A stretch of DNA of 64,000 nucleotides, from NCBI RefSeq assembly GCF_003711515.1, contig NW_021167080.1, positions 6,032,346-6,096,345 of the forward strand. The letters run 5' to 3'. The position numbers and the translations under genes were made by a program. The notes under the pieces are model-generated. The model made no database searches. It was not told where the DNA came from and worked only from the letters and a program-made list of their open reading frames with translations. Shown one piece after another: positions 1-13,400 of this stretch. The DNA is from Sodiomyces alkalinus F11. Its lineage: Eukaryota > Ascomycota > Sordariomycetes > Glomerellales > Plectosphaerellaceae. Positions within the stretch are counted from its first letter, which is position 1. The number at the start of each line of letters is the position of its first letter.

Positions 1-2655
1 ATAGCGTAGAAGACGCGGGGGAGGGGTTAGGCCTTACCTAAGGTCCTAGGGGGTATAGAAGTAGGAGGTTAAGTCCTAGCTCCTTAGGAGGGAATTAGCC
101 TAACGCCTTTAAGAGGAATAGGCATACCGGTAAAAGCGTACCTTACTATACTAATATAGTAGCGTAGCTATAGCGTGGATACCCTAATTCAACTACGCGG
201 CGCTTAGGAAGTATAAAGGCCTTATAAAACTATAGAGTTTTATCCTTACCTAAATTTGAATAGAGAAAATAGGCCTTTGCTACTTCCTTTTTATAAAAGG
301 CGTGCCGGAAGCGGCGACGCTATATTACCGGTACGCTAATAAAGGGTTAGAGATAGTGGAATATATCGTGTTATAGTGCTAAGATATATTAAGGGAGATA
401 TAAAAGCACCTCGCGGCCGATACGGGCGCGCGCCTACTAATAAAATAGGATTAGCTCTTAGCGCTCTGGAGTAAGGAGACCGCGGGGAAGGTTATAAAGT
501 AGTTCCTATAAACCGGGCGCCTCCCGGACTTCTGACTAGTATAATAACTAAAAGCGGAGGCGTAGTAAAGCCCTTATAGCGCTAAAACCTTAGGTATAGA
601 TACGGGGAGGTAAAGACGACTATAAAGAGAATAAATAAAAGGAGGGTAAGATATTTATTAATAGCCGCTATATAACCACGTTACGGGCGCGCTATATTTA
701 CTCCTTATCTATATACTTATCGGACTTATCGTTATTATTATCGGAGTTAATCGCTATATTATCTACTAAGATAACCTTATCCTTACCTTTACCCTTATCC
801 TTAGTAGCTAAGGCTATAGGGTCTCCCGATAAAGGGACGGGGATACCCTATAATACGCGTTAATCGCGGGGTCGGCGCGGGGTTAGCGCGGGGTAACTTA
901 TAAGGTAGGCGAGGATAAGCTTTAATATCTCGCCGTTATAAGCGTAACTATTACTATAACTCTATAAGGGCGTGGCGGTAGGGGCGGTAACTATACTAAT
1001 ACTACTAGCCTAGCGGAGGGCGGCGCGGTACGCCTAAAAGGCACGAGTCTAGCGGGTAGCCGCTTACTAGTATTTCCGGATATTCTATAATAGGATTATT
1101 AATAAGGATATAGCGTATATAGTATAACGGAGAAAGGGAAAACCTATAAAGGGAGTTAGGGTAGCGCAGGTAACGGCGGCGGCGGCGATAAGGGCGGTAA
1201 TAGCGTTATTATAGGGGGGGGGGACTTAATAGGAGGATTAAAGGAGTAAGGGCGTAGTAAGGGCGTAGCGGGGATAAACTAGGACGCAATAGCTATTACT
1301 ACGATTATTATTAATATATTTAACGTAATAGGCGCCGGCTCTTAAGATAGGTTAGTAAATACGGTATAGAGCGGGGGCGTTATAGGGGTATAGCGGGAAT
1401 ATAATAGGACTATATACTAGGAGGGTTTTAGTAGGGTATAGCCTAGTAGTCTTATACTAGAGATATAATATATAAGGTATAGGGCGATAAGCGGATAATA
1501 GGGGTAACGGCGGACTATACCGGGTTAGAATATAAAACGGGGACGTAAAGCGGGCGCGATAATAATAAAGCGGAGAACTTATAGTAGAAGGCTAGGGGGC
1601 AGCCGGCCTTTTACCCTTATAGACGCCGGTACTGGCTCCCCCTTTAATAATAAAGGTCTTATTACTAGGTATCTAAAGAGGTAGGAGAGTTAGACTAAGG
1701 CGGGCGTTACGAGAGCGGAGCGGGGGCGGCGCGAGGACGGCGTAACCTGGGACCCTATTAGATTCCCTACTATATAGCCGAATAATACCGGGGATTCTGC
1801 ACGGGAATTCCAGGGCCGTACCTATATTATACTAACCACGTAAAACTTACCTTAAGAATAATAACTTAAAGGAGGAAAAGAGGAAAGGAGGAAAAAAAAG
1901 GAAGAGAGGGAGGGTTTTAAAAAAAGGGAGTAGTAGATTAGCCCTACGAGTCACTACGCCTTTTAGGGAATAGTAGCCACGCCCGGCCTATACTATAGCA
2001 CTTACCCCGAAAAGCCTATATAGCGCGAGTAATGGAGGTATATAACTAAATAAGGGCCACTATAAATAGCAGGTATATAAAGGAGGTTTTAGAATAAATA
2101 ATAAATAAAGAAAGGAGTAAGGGGGGGGGTAGGTGTGCCCCCCCCCTTATAAAAAGGAGGGAGGGTATAAAAGGTGCCGCGGTAAGGGAAGAATAACCTC
2201 GCCGGATCCGGAATAAAGGAAAGGATAGCGGCGAGGGACTATAGCGATAGCATACTAAGGGCGTGTACGACTAACACGGCACTTATTAAATTAACTAGCC
2301 GACCCCTATTAGCCACTAGCCTGGAGGTAAGATCCGGTTTTCGAATAGCGATAAAAACAGGGCCGCGGAGCGATACCGTAGCGGCCACGTATAATAGACC
2401 TACCTATATAATAAGAGTGTAGGGGTTTTTATCTATTAACGGTTTCCCCTTAAGAATTAGAGAAGGACTATTACCTAGGTGGCTAGCCTAGCTTAGCTAA
2501 GCGAGAGCAGAGTAATAAATAATAATAATAATAATAGTAATACCTTTATTAAAGTATCCGCGATTATATCCTTTATATTAACATATATAACCTTAAAAAG
2601 ACCTTAGTATACTAACTAGCACACTTATTAATTATAAATAGCGATATCCTATAGC
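1..2655. mobile_element. RIP-degraded repeat DNA, element not identified
   Basis: The whole stretch has the RIP signature: CA and TG dinucleotides are nearly absent (none in the first 120 bases), TA is in excess and CpG is kept. No frame stays open for long. A minus-strand frame with coding-like composition can be followed from about 1270 down to a stop near 693 and is listed separately. A short AAT-type microsatellite lies at about 2515-2545, and a G-run/C-run pair at about 2120-2150 could form a hairpin. I recognise no LTR pair or enzyme motif here. The outer Ty3/gypsy element begins at 2656, so this DNA is an older repeat into which it jumped, or an independent one beside it. Confidence 0.6.
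693..1270 (-). pseudogene. decayed minus-strand reading frame, family unknown
   Basis: Reading the minus strand from about 1270 to 693 gives one frame with few stops, nearly all TAG or TAA as expected from CAG/CAA after RIP. It includes a short hydrophobic stretch (NGEILKLILAYLISYP, about 880-925) and a Lys/Gly-rich then Asp/Asn-rich tail ending in a TAA near 693. The composition looks like a real protein C-terminus, but I cannot assign a family. It may be a gag-like or accessory protein of the unidentified repeat. The upstream limit is uncertain. Confidence 0.3.
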
Positions 2656-2869
2656 TATAAACGACTAGTTATAGGTCGTGGCACTAAATAAGGTCGTAAT
2701 AATAGATTATCTAGAACTAAGGAAGGAAGAAGGAAAAAGGGAAAAGTCTATAGCGCTGGGCTAGCTATAAGGTAGCGATAGTTTAGCAATATAGGTCCGT
2801 TAACTAAGCGCGTAGTCAGGAAGATCCGGAGTATAGCCGGATCCTCTATATCGGAGTTAACCCGTAACA
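2656..2869 (-). repeat. 3' LTR of outer gypsy element (214 bp)
   Basis: It aligns base for base without gaps to 17362-17575, with differences mostly of the C/T and G/A kind. It starts TATAAACGAC and ends GTAACA. The 5 bases before it (ATAGC) equal the 5 bases after the partner copy. It is the 3' LTR because pol reads on the minus strand. Confidence 0.93.
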
Positions 2870-3639
2870 CTATCCCCCCCTCTCTCTCTAAGGGTCACGT
2901 GACCGCGTATTACCATTATAGCTCGGCTCTCCTTTATATCGCGGTAATAAAGAAATAGTCGTGTCCCTTTATCTTACCTCGCCCTTACCTTAATATTATA
3001 GAAATTTTAGGTCGCCTGCTAATCTTTATTCACGTGCCCGAAATAGTAACGTAGGCCCCCCTCGTGTAGATACTATCCGTAGATATATCGGCCCTGTTTC
3101 CCTTATAGGCTCTCTCTTCCTTTATTCCCCTCCCTACCTTTAATAATAATAATAATAGTAATAGCGATTCCGTACGTGTTTATTCTCCCTTATAACGACG
3201 ACTCCTCTAATTTCTCCTATTCTCGGGTAATATTAATAATACTTAGTTAGTTTAAGAGTTCCCCGTTTAAGGTAAGCCGTCTCTCGCTCGCGATCTTTCG
3301 TAAAGAACCCTCCGCTAACTTATATTATATATATAGACGGCGCTAGCACCCGGCGATAATAGGGGTAATAATAGTAGTAAGCGAGCTGCTAATAATAATA
3401 TAGGTATAATACTCTTACGCCTTAAGGTAATACTAACCGTATAATAGTTTGTGTTATCGCCCTCGCCGCCGCCTAAAAAGAAGAAATCGGCGGGTAGTCG
3501 GCCTCCTAAGCACCCTCCTAGTAGCGTTTATACTGAGCTATACTTCCTTTACACGTGCGATATCGCCGATAGGAAGTATAAGCGCCTTTATCGTAGCTAG
3601 ACTAGTCGGGGGAAGAAATACTATATATACTCTGCGAAG

Positions 3640-6300
3640 ATAGACCGGTATACTCCTCTCCTAGTATACCTTAAAGGCCACGCGTAGAGGTTATTCGAGA
3701 CGGCTGCCCATATTAGCGACGATAACGAGAACGCCCCTATAAGACCTCCGATTACTAAGTCGTGAATTAACTGGATAACCCTCCTTTATAACGCTGACCC
3801 TTTAGTGGACCCGGGCATCTAGATTTGGTCGCGGAATAGTAGTAACCCGGTAGTAAAGACTAAGCACTCGGCTATTTATAGCTTTAATTCTAATAATAGT
3901 AGGAATTATCGTTCTTCTTTAGCGACTACGGATAGGGCTCCTTAATATTATTTATCGGTCGCGAGCGTCTTATCCTATAATCGCTATAGCTCTTAATCCG
4001 CTTCGAAGATCGTTTAGCCGTTATTAATATAGCGAATACTAGGTAGAATCGCGGTATCGGAGATTAATTAGATATAATAAGATTACTCCCGTTTATCCGT
4101 TATATCTTAGGGCTTATCTTACTATCGCCGCGAGAGGGCGTCCGCTATCGCGTTATCCTTTCCTTTCCAATATTCAAGTATAAAGTCGAATTATATAAGC
4201 TCGCCGGCCTATCGACTTTATCGCTCGGTAAGTATTCGCTTTATTATAAAGTATTTAAGGGCCTTATAGTTAAAGAGGACTATAAATTATTTATAGCTAA
4301 TAAGCTCAGCCTACTATATCGCTAAATAACTTATAATCGCTAATATTTCGTTATTATAGATTAGGTAATTATATTCTACTCTATTAAGTTTACGCGAGTA
4401 GTATACGACTATATAGCGATTTCCGTCCGTGTCTTCTTATATTAGGCTACCCCTAAAGGCAAACCCCGAGCAGTCTATCTCGATAAACGTTTTATGTACT
4501 AAGTCCTACTATTATAGTATTAGTCTTTCTTAAAACCTCGCTTTTAGCTCGCGAAAGGCCGCTTCTTTCTTAGGACCCTATCGAAAGGCGTAGTCTTTCT
4601 TAGTAAGCGCCGTTAACGGGGCAGAGATCCCCGAAAAGTCCTTAATAAAGATCCGGTAATAATTCATAAAACCTAGGAAGCTTCGCACGCCCTTAACCGA
4701 TATAGGCGCTTCCTACTCGCGGATAGCTCGTAACTTCTTTAGGTCGTAGGACACGCCCTTCTCCGCGGTAACTATAAATCCTAGGTATTTTACTATTTTC
4801 ACGCTAAACTCGCACTTCGATAAGTCTAGGTTTAGACTAGCGTCTGTAAGCGCGCGGAGTACCTACTTTACCTTTACCTTATAGTCGGCTCGACTCCTAT
4901 TAGAGTAGACTAGGATATCGTTAATATAAGCGGTAACGAAGTTATCTAAAAAACGCTATCGCGTCTTATTAATATATCGCTAGAAAGTCGCGGGAGCTTT
5001 ACTTAAGCCGAATAGGCAGATAAGCTACTCGAAGAGCCTAAACCGGGTTCAGAATATAGTCTTATATTCGTGTCCTAGGGCTATCCTAATCTTATAAAAG
5101 GCCGTGACTATATTAAGCTTCGTAAACTATTTTACTTAGCTTAGGTTTTATAGTATCTCGGCAATTAAAGGGAGTAAGTAATAGTCTTACTTAGTAATCG
5201 CGTTTAACGCTCGATAATTATAATAAAAATAAAGCCCTCTGCCTAACTTCCTTATAAAAAGGATAGGAGCCACGGCTTTTAAACCACTAGCACGGATAAA
5301 TCCTGTATCTATTAGGTTAGTAAGTGTTTTTCGTAGTATTAGGAGTTCTTCTCTCGATATATTATAAAACGGCTCCTAAAAGAGCGATAATTCCATATTA
5401 TCGTTTCTGGGTATAAGGTTTACCTTATAGTTAACTCCTAGTTAGTATAGCGGTAATTAGTTAGCCCTATCGGGCGTAAATAGGTCGCCGAATTCTCGTA
5501 ATAGCTTTTTAGGTATAAAGTCCTTCGGGTCTATTAGGTACTTCTTATATAACGCTTTTTCGATATCCCTTAAGCTTACTCCTTAGACTAAGACTTCTTC
5601 GCCCTTCCGTTATAATTATCGGATAATACCCGCGAACACAGATCTAATAACTAAATAGGCGTTATAGATAGCTTATACTCTAGTAGGTTTCTTTTCGTGA
5701 TAAAGTCGTATATTTAATCCGGCCACTCCGTAGTAAAGCCGTTTATCCCTAGCATAGTATATTATATTATTGTATTCTATCTAGGGCTTCCTAAGGAATA
5801 TATCTTAATTAAGCCCGGGTATTATATATACGAATATCCTTTACGGGTAGCCACCGATCTTAAGCTTATAGACAGCAATTCCCGCGCTACTAATAGTCTT
5901 AGTAGCTTCCGAGAAGCTATTTAGTAGTCGATTCGTCTCATCGATTAACGGTAATTAGAGTCTTTAAGTAAACTACTCACTTATAGCCGCGTAGTAATTA
6001 TAACTAGTATTAATAAAGGCGAGGGTACGCTATTTATTTACTCTAGCTACTATAAGTGCCGGATTATTACTAGCGAGTACTTTAAACGCCTTTTACTCCC
6101 GCCGTATCACGGCTATCGGCTTTAACGCCTATTTTCGCGTTAAAGCTATTCTTTTGCCGAGTCGTCCTCGCTAGTCGACTTATCCCTGCTTTTATCGCGA
6201 TCCTTCGCGCAAGTCTTTTTAACCTTCCGGACCGTGTCTTAGTTTTCCTTTAGCTTTTTATAGTTTCGCGCGATATACCCTTTTTTATTATAGTTATAGT
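3640..6300 (-). pseudogene. gag end and pol of outer gypsy element (zinc knuckle, RT, RNase H, integrase start)
   Basis: Minus-strand translation gives recognisable Ty3/gypsy pieces. Near 6245-6290 is a decayed CCHC knuckle (cysteine codons turned to Tyr by TGC to TAC/TAT, GY in place of GH). The RT core reads FVTAYINDILVY near 4905-4945, so the catalytic D-D is N-D, a G-to-A change. RNase H near 4180-4500 reads as ID(C)SG followed by VVYYSRKLN and a YKALKYF-type segment, then a KDNAIADALSRR linker near 4110-4160. About 3650-3850 resembles the start of integrase. Stops are almost all TAG/TAA at Gln or Trp positions. The frame is otherwise continuous, so point mutation rather than rearrangement killed it. 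Confidence 0.85.
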
Positions 6301-6370
6301 ATATCCGAGTCTTTTATTTCGCTTTTCTATCGCTAATATAGTTTACTCCGCCTATCTTTATATCGCTATC

Positions 6371-6731
6371 TGATATGCCCTGTCTAGGCATATCTCTGGC
6401 CAGCCAGTACTATCGGACCTAGGGCTTCTAGGGTTTGGAATGGCGACCTTTAGGTACAGAAAATAAGGTATAATAAAGATAATCTTTCTAAACTAAGGGG
6501 GAACCGCGCCGAGGATATATCCCTTAGCCGGTTCGGCCTAACTATAATCTATACTACCGATCCTACGCTATACGTACGGATGGTCTAGGCGCTATTTATT
6601 CTCTATCTATACGAATAGTGTTAGAGCTATATGTTCCCTATCCGAGCGAATAGCTCCCGCGCTATTCGTTCTATAGTAGGACGGATAGTACTAGCGCTAT
6701 TCCTGCGGTGCCTAGGGAATAGAGCGTATTA
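6371..6731 (-). repeat. 3' LTR of nested chromovirus (361 bp)
   Basis: It aligns gap-free to 15941-16301. By eye there are roughly thirty differences, nearly all transitions, which points to RIP on both copies rather than ordinary ageing. It starts TGATATGCCC and ends GCGTATTA. The preceding bases CTATC are the target duplication. Confidence 0.95.
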
Positions 6732-7208
6732 TATACCCCGCGCGACGAAAGCCCTACGTCCCGCGGGCGTTCCGCGTTAGGTAATAGCGCCGGGCGCGCG
6801 AACTACCACGCGCCGATATAGGGTTTATTAGCCGCACGGTGGCTTACTTAGTAGCCGTGGGCGCGGGATAGTATTCACGATAGAAAGAAGATAGTGGGTA
6901 TAGTAATATAATATATTACGCCGACTACGCGTTATTACTACTCCGTATAGATTATATAAAAGAGAAAAATAAGTGCGCGAATATAGAGAGTTTAGGGGGT
7001 AAATGGGGAGGCGAGACTACGGGTAGAGAATGTGAGGAGATAGAAGAAAAACGAAAAAAGGCAAAACGAACCGTGTTAAACCGCCCGATACGTTTATACT
7101 ATAATGCCTAAACCCTATACTATACTTAGAATTAATATAAACTTTATTAGACCTAAACGCTATACTATATCCTATATCTTAGAAAAGTAAATATAAGCTC
7201 CTTACCTA

Positions 7209-8850
7209 TCACGCTCTATCGTAGCGATATTCCGGTAGCCTATCCTCATAGATCTCGGTGATATCCGGGGGCTATAGGTTAGCGTCTAGGAAGCCCTAAC
7301 GCGATACCTCGCGGTTAAGGATAGTGGCTATATCGTCCTCGGTAAGCTCGGCTTCCTACTTTTCCACCGCTTACTAGGAGATCTCGTAGGAGACCGGGAC
7401 GCCTTTCTTACTATAGGACTCGTAGTAGCGCGCGACTACCGCTACCCGCTGAATAACTGCCTTAGCGAGATCCGTGTCGTCGACGTAGCGCTTAGCTAAC
7501 TACTCGCGTTTATTATCTTTTAACGCGCTGAGTGGGTCTAGCTTAGCGAGGTGTATAACTTTTTCTATATACTAGAAGCTAACGAGTAAGCTAAGCTTGG
7601 CGGCGTTCTACATGTCGTGGTTAACTATATGCTTATTAAGGAAAGCCGCCGCCTAAATAGCGACCGGAAGAGGTAGCATGGCGGCGCGCGAGTGCTATTT
7701 AACTTCCCTAAACGTCTAGTCCTAGTATATAAACTCGCTGAAGTTAACTAACTAGGAGGGGTCGTTTAGGCTAGCAGCGAAGCTCTTAGCTGCTTAAGTG
7801 TATAGTACCTCTTGGCTAGAGCGCGAGAATATACGTTTTACTAAGGGGGAGGAGGTATAACTCTAGTAAGGGCGTTTAGTTCCCGCGACTAGTAGCAGTA
7901 TACTTACGGAGGCTAGGGCGGGTCTGAGCCGGAGCCCGGCGAGAATGTCGGCTACGCTATCGATAACTAGCGCGGAGGTAGATTATAGGGAGTATAGGAA
8001 TGCTTGAAATTCGGTTACCCGGGGCTTTATATTAGTCGGGTAGTCGCTTGTTTTATCTATAAAATCGGCCCCGCTAATCTTATTACCCTATAGTATTTCT
8101 AGCGAGTTAGTAAGGCCTATACTTAGAGACGTTAGCTTATAAACTATTTATAGGGTGTGGGCCGGCACTATAGTATTACGGAGCTAGATAAGGGGGGTGC
8201 TAGTAATAGGAGTTTAGGTGACTAGCGGGGTACTGCTACGTGGTAGCGGCGAGCCTAAAGGGGTGACTATAGGACCTAAATGACGCTAGGAGGGGGGGTT
8301 TAGCAGGAATTAGCCGTTAGCGGTCTTAGGAGCGTTATAACGAGCTATTACGAGGTATTACTCGAATATTTAGGAATACTAGGGCTAATTAGCGGCGTCG
8401 ATGTTATTATCTAGTAAAAACTAGGGCTGGGGGTAGAGGGCGACGAGCTATTACGCGACGTTAATAGGGACTATACGTTCTGCCTTCTTGGTTAGTGTGA
8501 ATATAGTACGGCGTAGGCGGCGGTTTAGCGGATTATTATACCCGGCGTTAACGGCTTACTGGCGATACTACGCGACGGTACTCTTATTATCATAGCGCTA
8601 CTAGTTAAAAACTAAGCTAGTGGATTATAACCTAGTGATAATATAGTTCTCGTCGCTAAATAAAGTAAGCGCCCTAAAATATCCCTCGAATATAAGGCCT
8701 ACTCCTGATTTCCCTTTAGCGAAGTATCGTGAGAATTCCTATTAGAATTCACGATTCTTAGACCTATAGACGTTTATTGGGTATTTAACGATATAGTAGG
8801 ATAGAAGGCTTACTATAAATGAGTGGGGAGTATTACGGGTGCTTAGTAAA
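7209..8850 (-). pseudogene. extra open frame downstream of pol in the nested chromovirus, family unknown
   Basis: One minus-strand frame runs from about 8850 to a TGA at 7209-7211, about 540 codons, without any frameshift I can see. It is broken by a few dozen stops that are nearly all TAG or TAA, which fit Gln or Trp codons hit by RIP. The inferred protein starts with basic/aromatic segments (RSKNREF, SRYFAKG), has a Pro/Ser/Thr-rich middle, and ends with a charged, probably helical segment rich in Glu, Asp and Lys. I see no zinc knuckle, protease, RT or integrase motif, no obvious signal peptide and no strong membrane helix, so env-like function is not supported. It lies between the chromodomain and the 3' LTR, on the pol strand. 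Its start and its relation to pol (fused or separate) are unclear. Confidence 0.6.
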
Positions 8851-9439
8851 CTAAATAAAAAGGGTATATATAAGATACTACGAGATAATAGATAGGGAAA
8901 TACTGCCTATATGCTTTATAAGTTATAATAGTGATTGTGTGCGAAGATTAGGGATTATGATACTTACGAAAAACGGCTATAATAGTAAAGAGTAGGAGAA
9001 GATTAGTAAAAGTGGCCAGGCGTATAAGGATTTTTTTTATAGCCGGCGGGAGAGCGGGCTAATCTAGTAGAATAGCGCGGTTCGCGCTATTCTCCTTATT
9101 ATTTCGTGTTGTTTTTCTTTCGCGTGCCTGCTATTCGAAGATCGGATAACGCTTATGCCTTCCCTTACCCGAGTTTGAGGTCGTTCGCTATACTTAGATA
9201 ATGCGTGGTTACCTCAAGTAACTTATTTTCCTTATTCGGTGCCGGGTAAGGCTACGAGGCTAAGCCGGCGTTCCTTAAAGGTTCTTTACTTCGAGTATCT
9301 TTTAATCCTCGGGTCCTTTTAATATCTCCTGGTTTAAGCGCTTTATCTGCCTTTACTTCTTTTAATACTGCTCGCAGCATCTCTAAAGCTCTTTATCGTT
9401 CCTTAAAGGCGTCGACTATTTCCGGTGCATCTATAGTTT

Positions 9440-12400
9440 CCTTTAGTATCTAAACGTTATACTGACTAGGCTATCCTTTGTATCGAATTAGGTACTCGAT
9501 ATAAGGCTTACCGCGGCCCTTCTTAGTGACTCTTTTATCCAGGATAGCTTTAATCTCGTAGTGCTCGTATAAGTCGCGCTATTCGTGCCTATCCTTATCG
9601 GGGTCGCTAGGGCGAATAGGCCCTTTATTAGTCGTCCGGCCGGGGAACGGGTCCGTACCTAGTTTCTTCGCCGGTTATAGATACGTAATACTAATAACGG
9701 GATAGATATTAAGCGTTACGGGTAGCTCTAGCCGGTATACTAGTAGTAAGACCTATTCCTTAATCTTAAATTATCCTATTCGTTATTGACTAAGCTTGAT
9801 CGAGGGTTTATTAGGTAGCGAATAGCTATACCCGAGCTTAATAAAGACGAAGTCCCCGGGAGCGAACCGAATACTATAATACTTCTTATCGTATAGCCTT
9901 TTTATATATATCTAGGCCAGGGCGATAGACAGTTTAGCGTCTTCTTGGAATAGTTCCCGGGCGAACTACGGGTTTATATCGCCGATTATATCGAGGGGGC
10001 TATTTGTTCACGTGCTATATAGCAGTTCGTTAGGTGAATAACCTAAGACTTTGCTAAAGGCGTTATTTAGATTAAATTATAGTACGACGATACCCTTTGT
10101 CCACGGCGCGTTTAGATATATAGCGAGGAATATACGGATAGCGATCTCGATTATCTAATTCTTCCGTTTAGATAGCCCGTTAGTCTACGGGTGCTATACT
10201 ATTAAGAACTTAAGTAGCGTGCCCGCCTCTTTCTAAAGCGCTATCTAAAAGGCGGATAGGAACTTAGAGTCACGATTTAAGATAGTCCCTCGGGGAATAC
10301 CCTAGTTACCGAGCTAGAGGAACTAAAAGAGGATATAAGCCTAGTCCTCCGTAGTATAAGAGCTATACCCCGGAATAATAAGGGTGGCTTTAGTAAACTT
10401 ATGCGTTACCGTGAGGAGGGAGTCGAATAGGGGAAAGCCCTCCCTTTACTAAGGAGAGCTAGCCGAGGGCACCTCGGGTAAGCCGATAATAAAATCTATA
10501 GCGATAGTATAGAACGGAATAGAGGGAGTTATAATTAGCTATATTTCGCCGAGCGGGCGCTAGCGATCAGTTTAATTAGTCGCGCATATCGTGTAGTTAG
10601 CGATATAGGTCTTAATTTCTTTACGGAGCTTAGGAATAGCGAATCGGTTAATTAGCTTATACTAGGTTCTTAACGCCGAAGTAGTGGCGCTTATCGTAAG
10701 CGGCCTGAATAAACTTCTAATATAAGGGGAATAGGATATAAAGCCGACGCTTCCCGCTCCATTCTAGATAGTAAAAGAGACCGTTTTCTAACTTAAAGGG
10801 AATCTTAACCGGCGAATTATAGTCCTATAGCTAGGTAAAGATAAGTCCCTATTTAGTATCGTTAGTATAACTATCGCTAATCCTTTATTATAGATCGGCG
10901 TTTATTTTAAGCTTAGAGAAGTAGTAAATAGCCTAATCGCGCTAAATCCGTTCTAGTTCCCTATTATCCTCCGTTTCTGGAGGGTCTATTATAGGTAGCT
11001 GTGATAGGGCGTCGGCCACGACGTTCGTTTTCCCGGGGATATACCGGTAGTCTAACTAGAACTGGCTAAGGAACTTCGAGGAGAGGATAAGCTTTATATT
11101 TAACCTAGTCTTATCTGTGCTAGATAGCGTAGTAGACTTTATAATACCGATAGTAGCGGCGTAGTCCATAAGAACGATAGTCGGATTACGATAAGCGGAC
11201 TAAATAATAGTTTAGGTCTTACGAACGGCTTATACTAGGCAGGCGACCTCTAGTTCGGTCGGCTAGTACTTCTACTCGGCTATATTAAGCCTTTTACTAA
11301 TATAGAGTACTGGACGAATAAGGGTTTTACTAATAGTACCTTTAGCGAGCTATTTAGTCTTATCGACGAGCTAGAATAGTATAGCGGAAAACCCGTGCTC
11401 CTTAAAGGCGTCTAACTGGATAAAGAGGATCTTCCCTGGGTCGTGGTGGAAGAGGCAGATATCGGAGGTAAGTGTATCTATAACGTCCTTAAACGATATT
11501 ATCTTTTCGGCCGTAAGCTTAAATACCGTTCGTTTAGTGTAGGCCTTACGCGCTTAGCCCTAGTCCTTTCCGAGCTAATAAGCCTCCGCGAGTAGGGTAG
11601 TCTTCCGTCGTTAGAGGGAGGCTATTCGGTAGGTAACCCTCGGGATAAGGTGCTATAGCTATCCGGTCATACTAATCTATTACTCGAGCGATTAGAGCGA
11701 TAATAGCGGATAGATCCTTTATAGGGTATCGGTGCGTCCCTTCGTATTAAAGAGGCCTAAAGTATCGACCTCGAATCCTAAAAGCTACACCGATAGGTAG
11801 CCGATAAAGGATTTACCCGGGGAGATAGAGATCCGCTTCCGGCTAATTAGCGATAGTATAGTCTCTAGGTATTAGGCATATTCCTCCTTAGTGTCTAAGA
11901 CTATAACGATATTGTTAATAAAGGCGGCGGCGAACTTTTTATATAGTCGGAGTAGCTTATCTATATAACGCTAGATATACGCTAGCGAATTACGGAAGCC
12001 TATAAGCACGACCTTCGAACGCTTTTATCCTTGATACGAGATAATAATAAACTTTTCACGGTACGGCTTATACACTAGGAACTAGTAGAAGAAGGCTTAA
12101 GCGTCGATAACGGAGATAAAGTTCTTCCCCCGGAGGCGCCGGATTACCTTATCTTATAACGGTATCGGGTACGCGTCGGGAATAGTAACCTTATTTAGGG
12201 CACGGAGATTAACCACTATTCGGCCCTTACGCTTCCCGTTTATAGTCCGCTCTATAATAAATACTAGGGCCCCGAATAGTATAGGCTGGGTCGGCTGTTC
12301 TATTCGTCCTTACTTATAGAGCTTATTAAGGGTCTTATCTAAAAATTGCTAGTCGTTACGGCTAAGGGGATATAGCTTCTGGCTAATTTTCTGATTATAC

Positions 12401-13400
12401 TATCCGTTAACTAAAGGGACCTTTATATACTCCTCGGGAGGTATATCGACGACGCCTTAGTCGGTCTAAACCTTCGGATACTTCTCGACGATCTTACTAA
12501 ACCGGCGTATAAACCGGTCGCTATAGCGGTAGATCATTACTCCTTCTTTAGTAGTCTTTATAGGGGAGTTTAGGCTTTTAGCGATACCTAGCTTACCTTT
12601 ATGAGTGATATACCCACGGAAAACGTCTCCTTTGGCCTTATTAGGCGGTTCTTTCTCTATACGCTTAAGTAGACTATCTCGCGTGTTATCGTGGTTGGTA
12701 TACTAATAACTATCCGCTTAGAATAACTCCACGTAACCTAGCTTAGTACCTTTAGCGATAACTAATAGCCGGTCGTCGGCGTTAAAGATAGGCACTATAG
12801 ACTAGTTATTAAGGATATAGTTTAGGGAGCCCTTTATATCCGGGAAAAACTCTATAGAATTAAGGTTAATATCGGGCTTATTAATTAGCACGAATCTATA
12901 TATTCATGGCGGGATAACTAAACGTTTAGCGGCCTTAAGTTTCCGCTGGATTAGAGAATATTTAGCGAATACCCTTACGGGAACCGTTAGGCCCCGGTAG
13001 GCGCTAATACGAATAGCTTCCTGCGTATTAAGGATATCTAGCCTATTAGGATAGTTAAACTCCTATCCTAGGAGAAGACTAGCGTCGAGCTTAGGGACGA
13101 TTCAGGCCCTGATATATAGGCAGCTAATCTTCTTCTCGTTACCTACTATACCTCGAACCAGCACGGTAAAGGTAGCCTATCCTAGGGTCTTTATCGATCC
13201 TATACCTTATAACACGGCGCGCTTAGTGGAATCGATATATTTATTAGAAAATCGATTAAGGAGCTATTAGCTTACTATATAGCAGGAGGCTCTCGAGTTA
13301 ACGTAAATATCGAACGGCGCGCCCGTAGGAGAACCACGGGCTTAGATCCGGGCGTACGTGTACCCGTAGGGACTATTAGAAGGATCCCTGACTTCCTAGA
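9440..13400 (-). pseudogene. pol of nested chromovirus (RT, RNase H, integrase, chromodomain)
   Basis: Minus-strand translation shows an RT core FINNIVIVLDTKEEY near 11,880-11,940, where gypsy elements have FIDDI; the first catalytic Asp is now Asn. Near 10,130-10,200 it reads as the end of the integrase core (HP-TNGLSKRKN, compare the HPQTDGQSER motif of gypsy integrases). A chromodomain-like segment RGKPYIEYLIRYKG lies at about 9,480-9,530, placing the element among chromoviruses. Frames are mostly continuous, with RIP-type stops. Domain limits are approximate, since I followed only parts of the region codon by codon. Confidence 0.8.
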
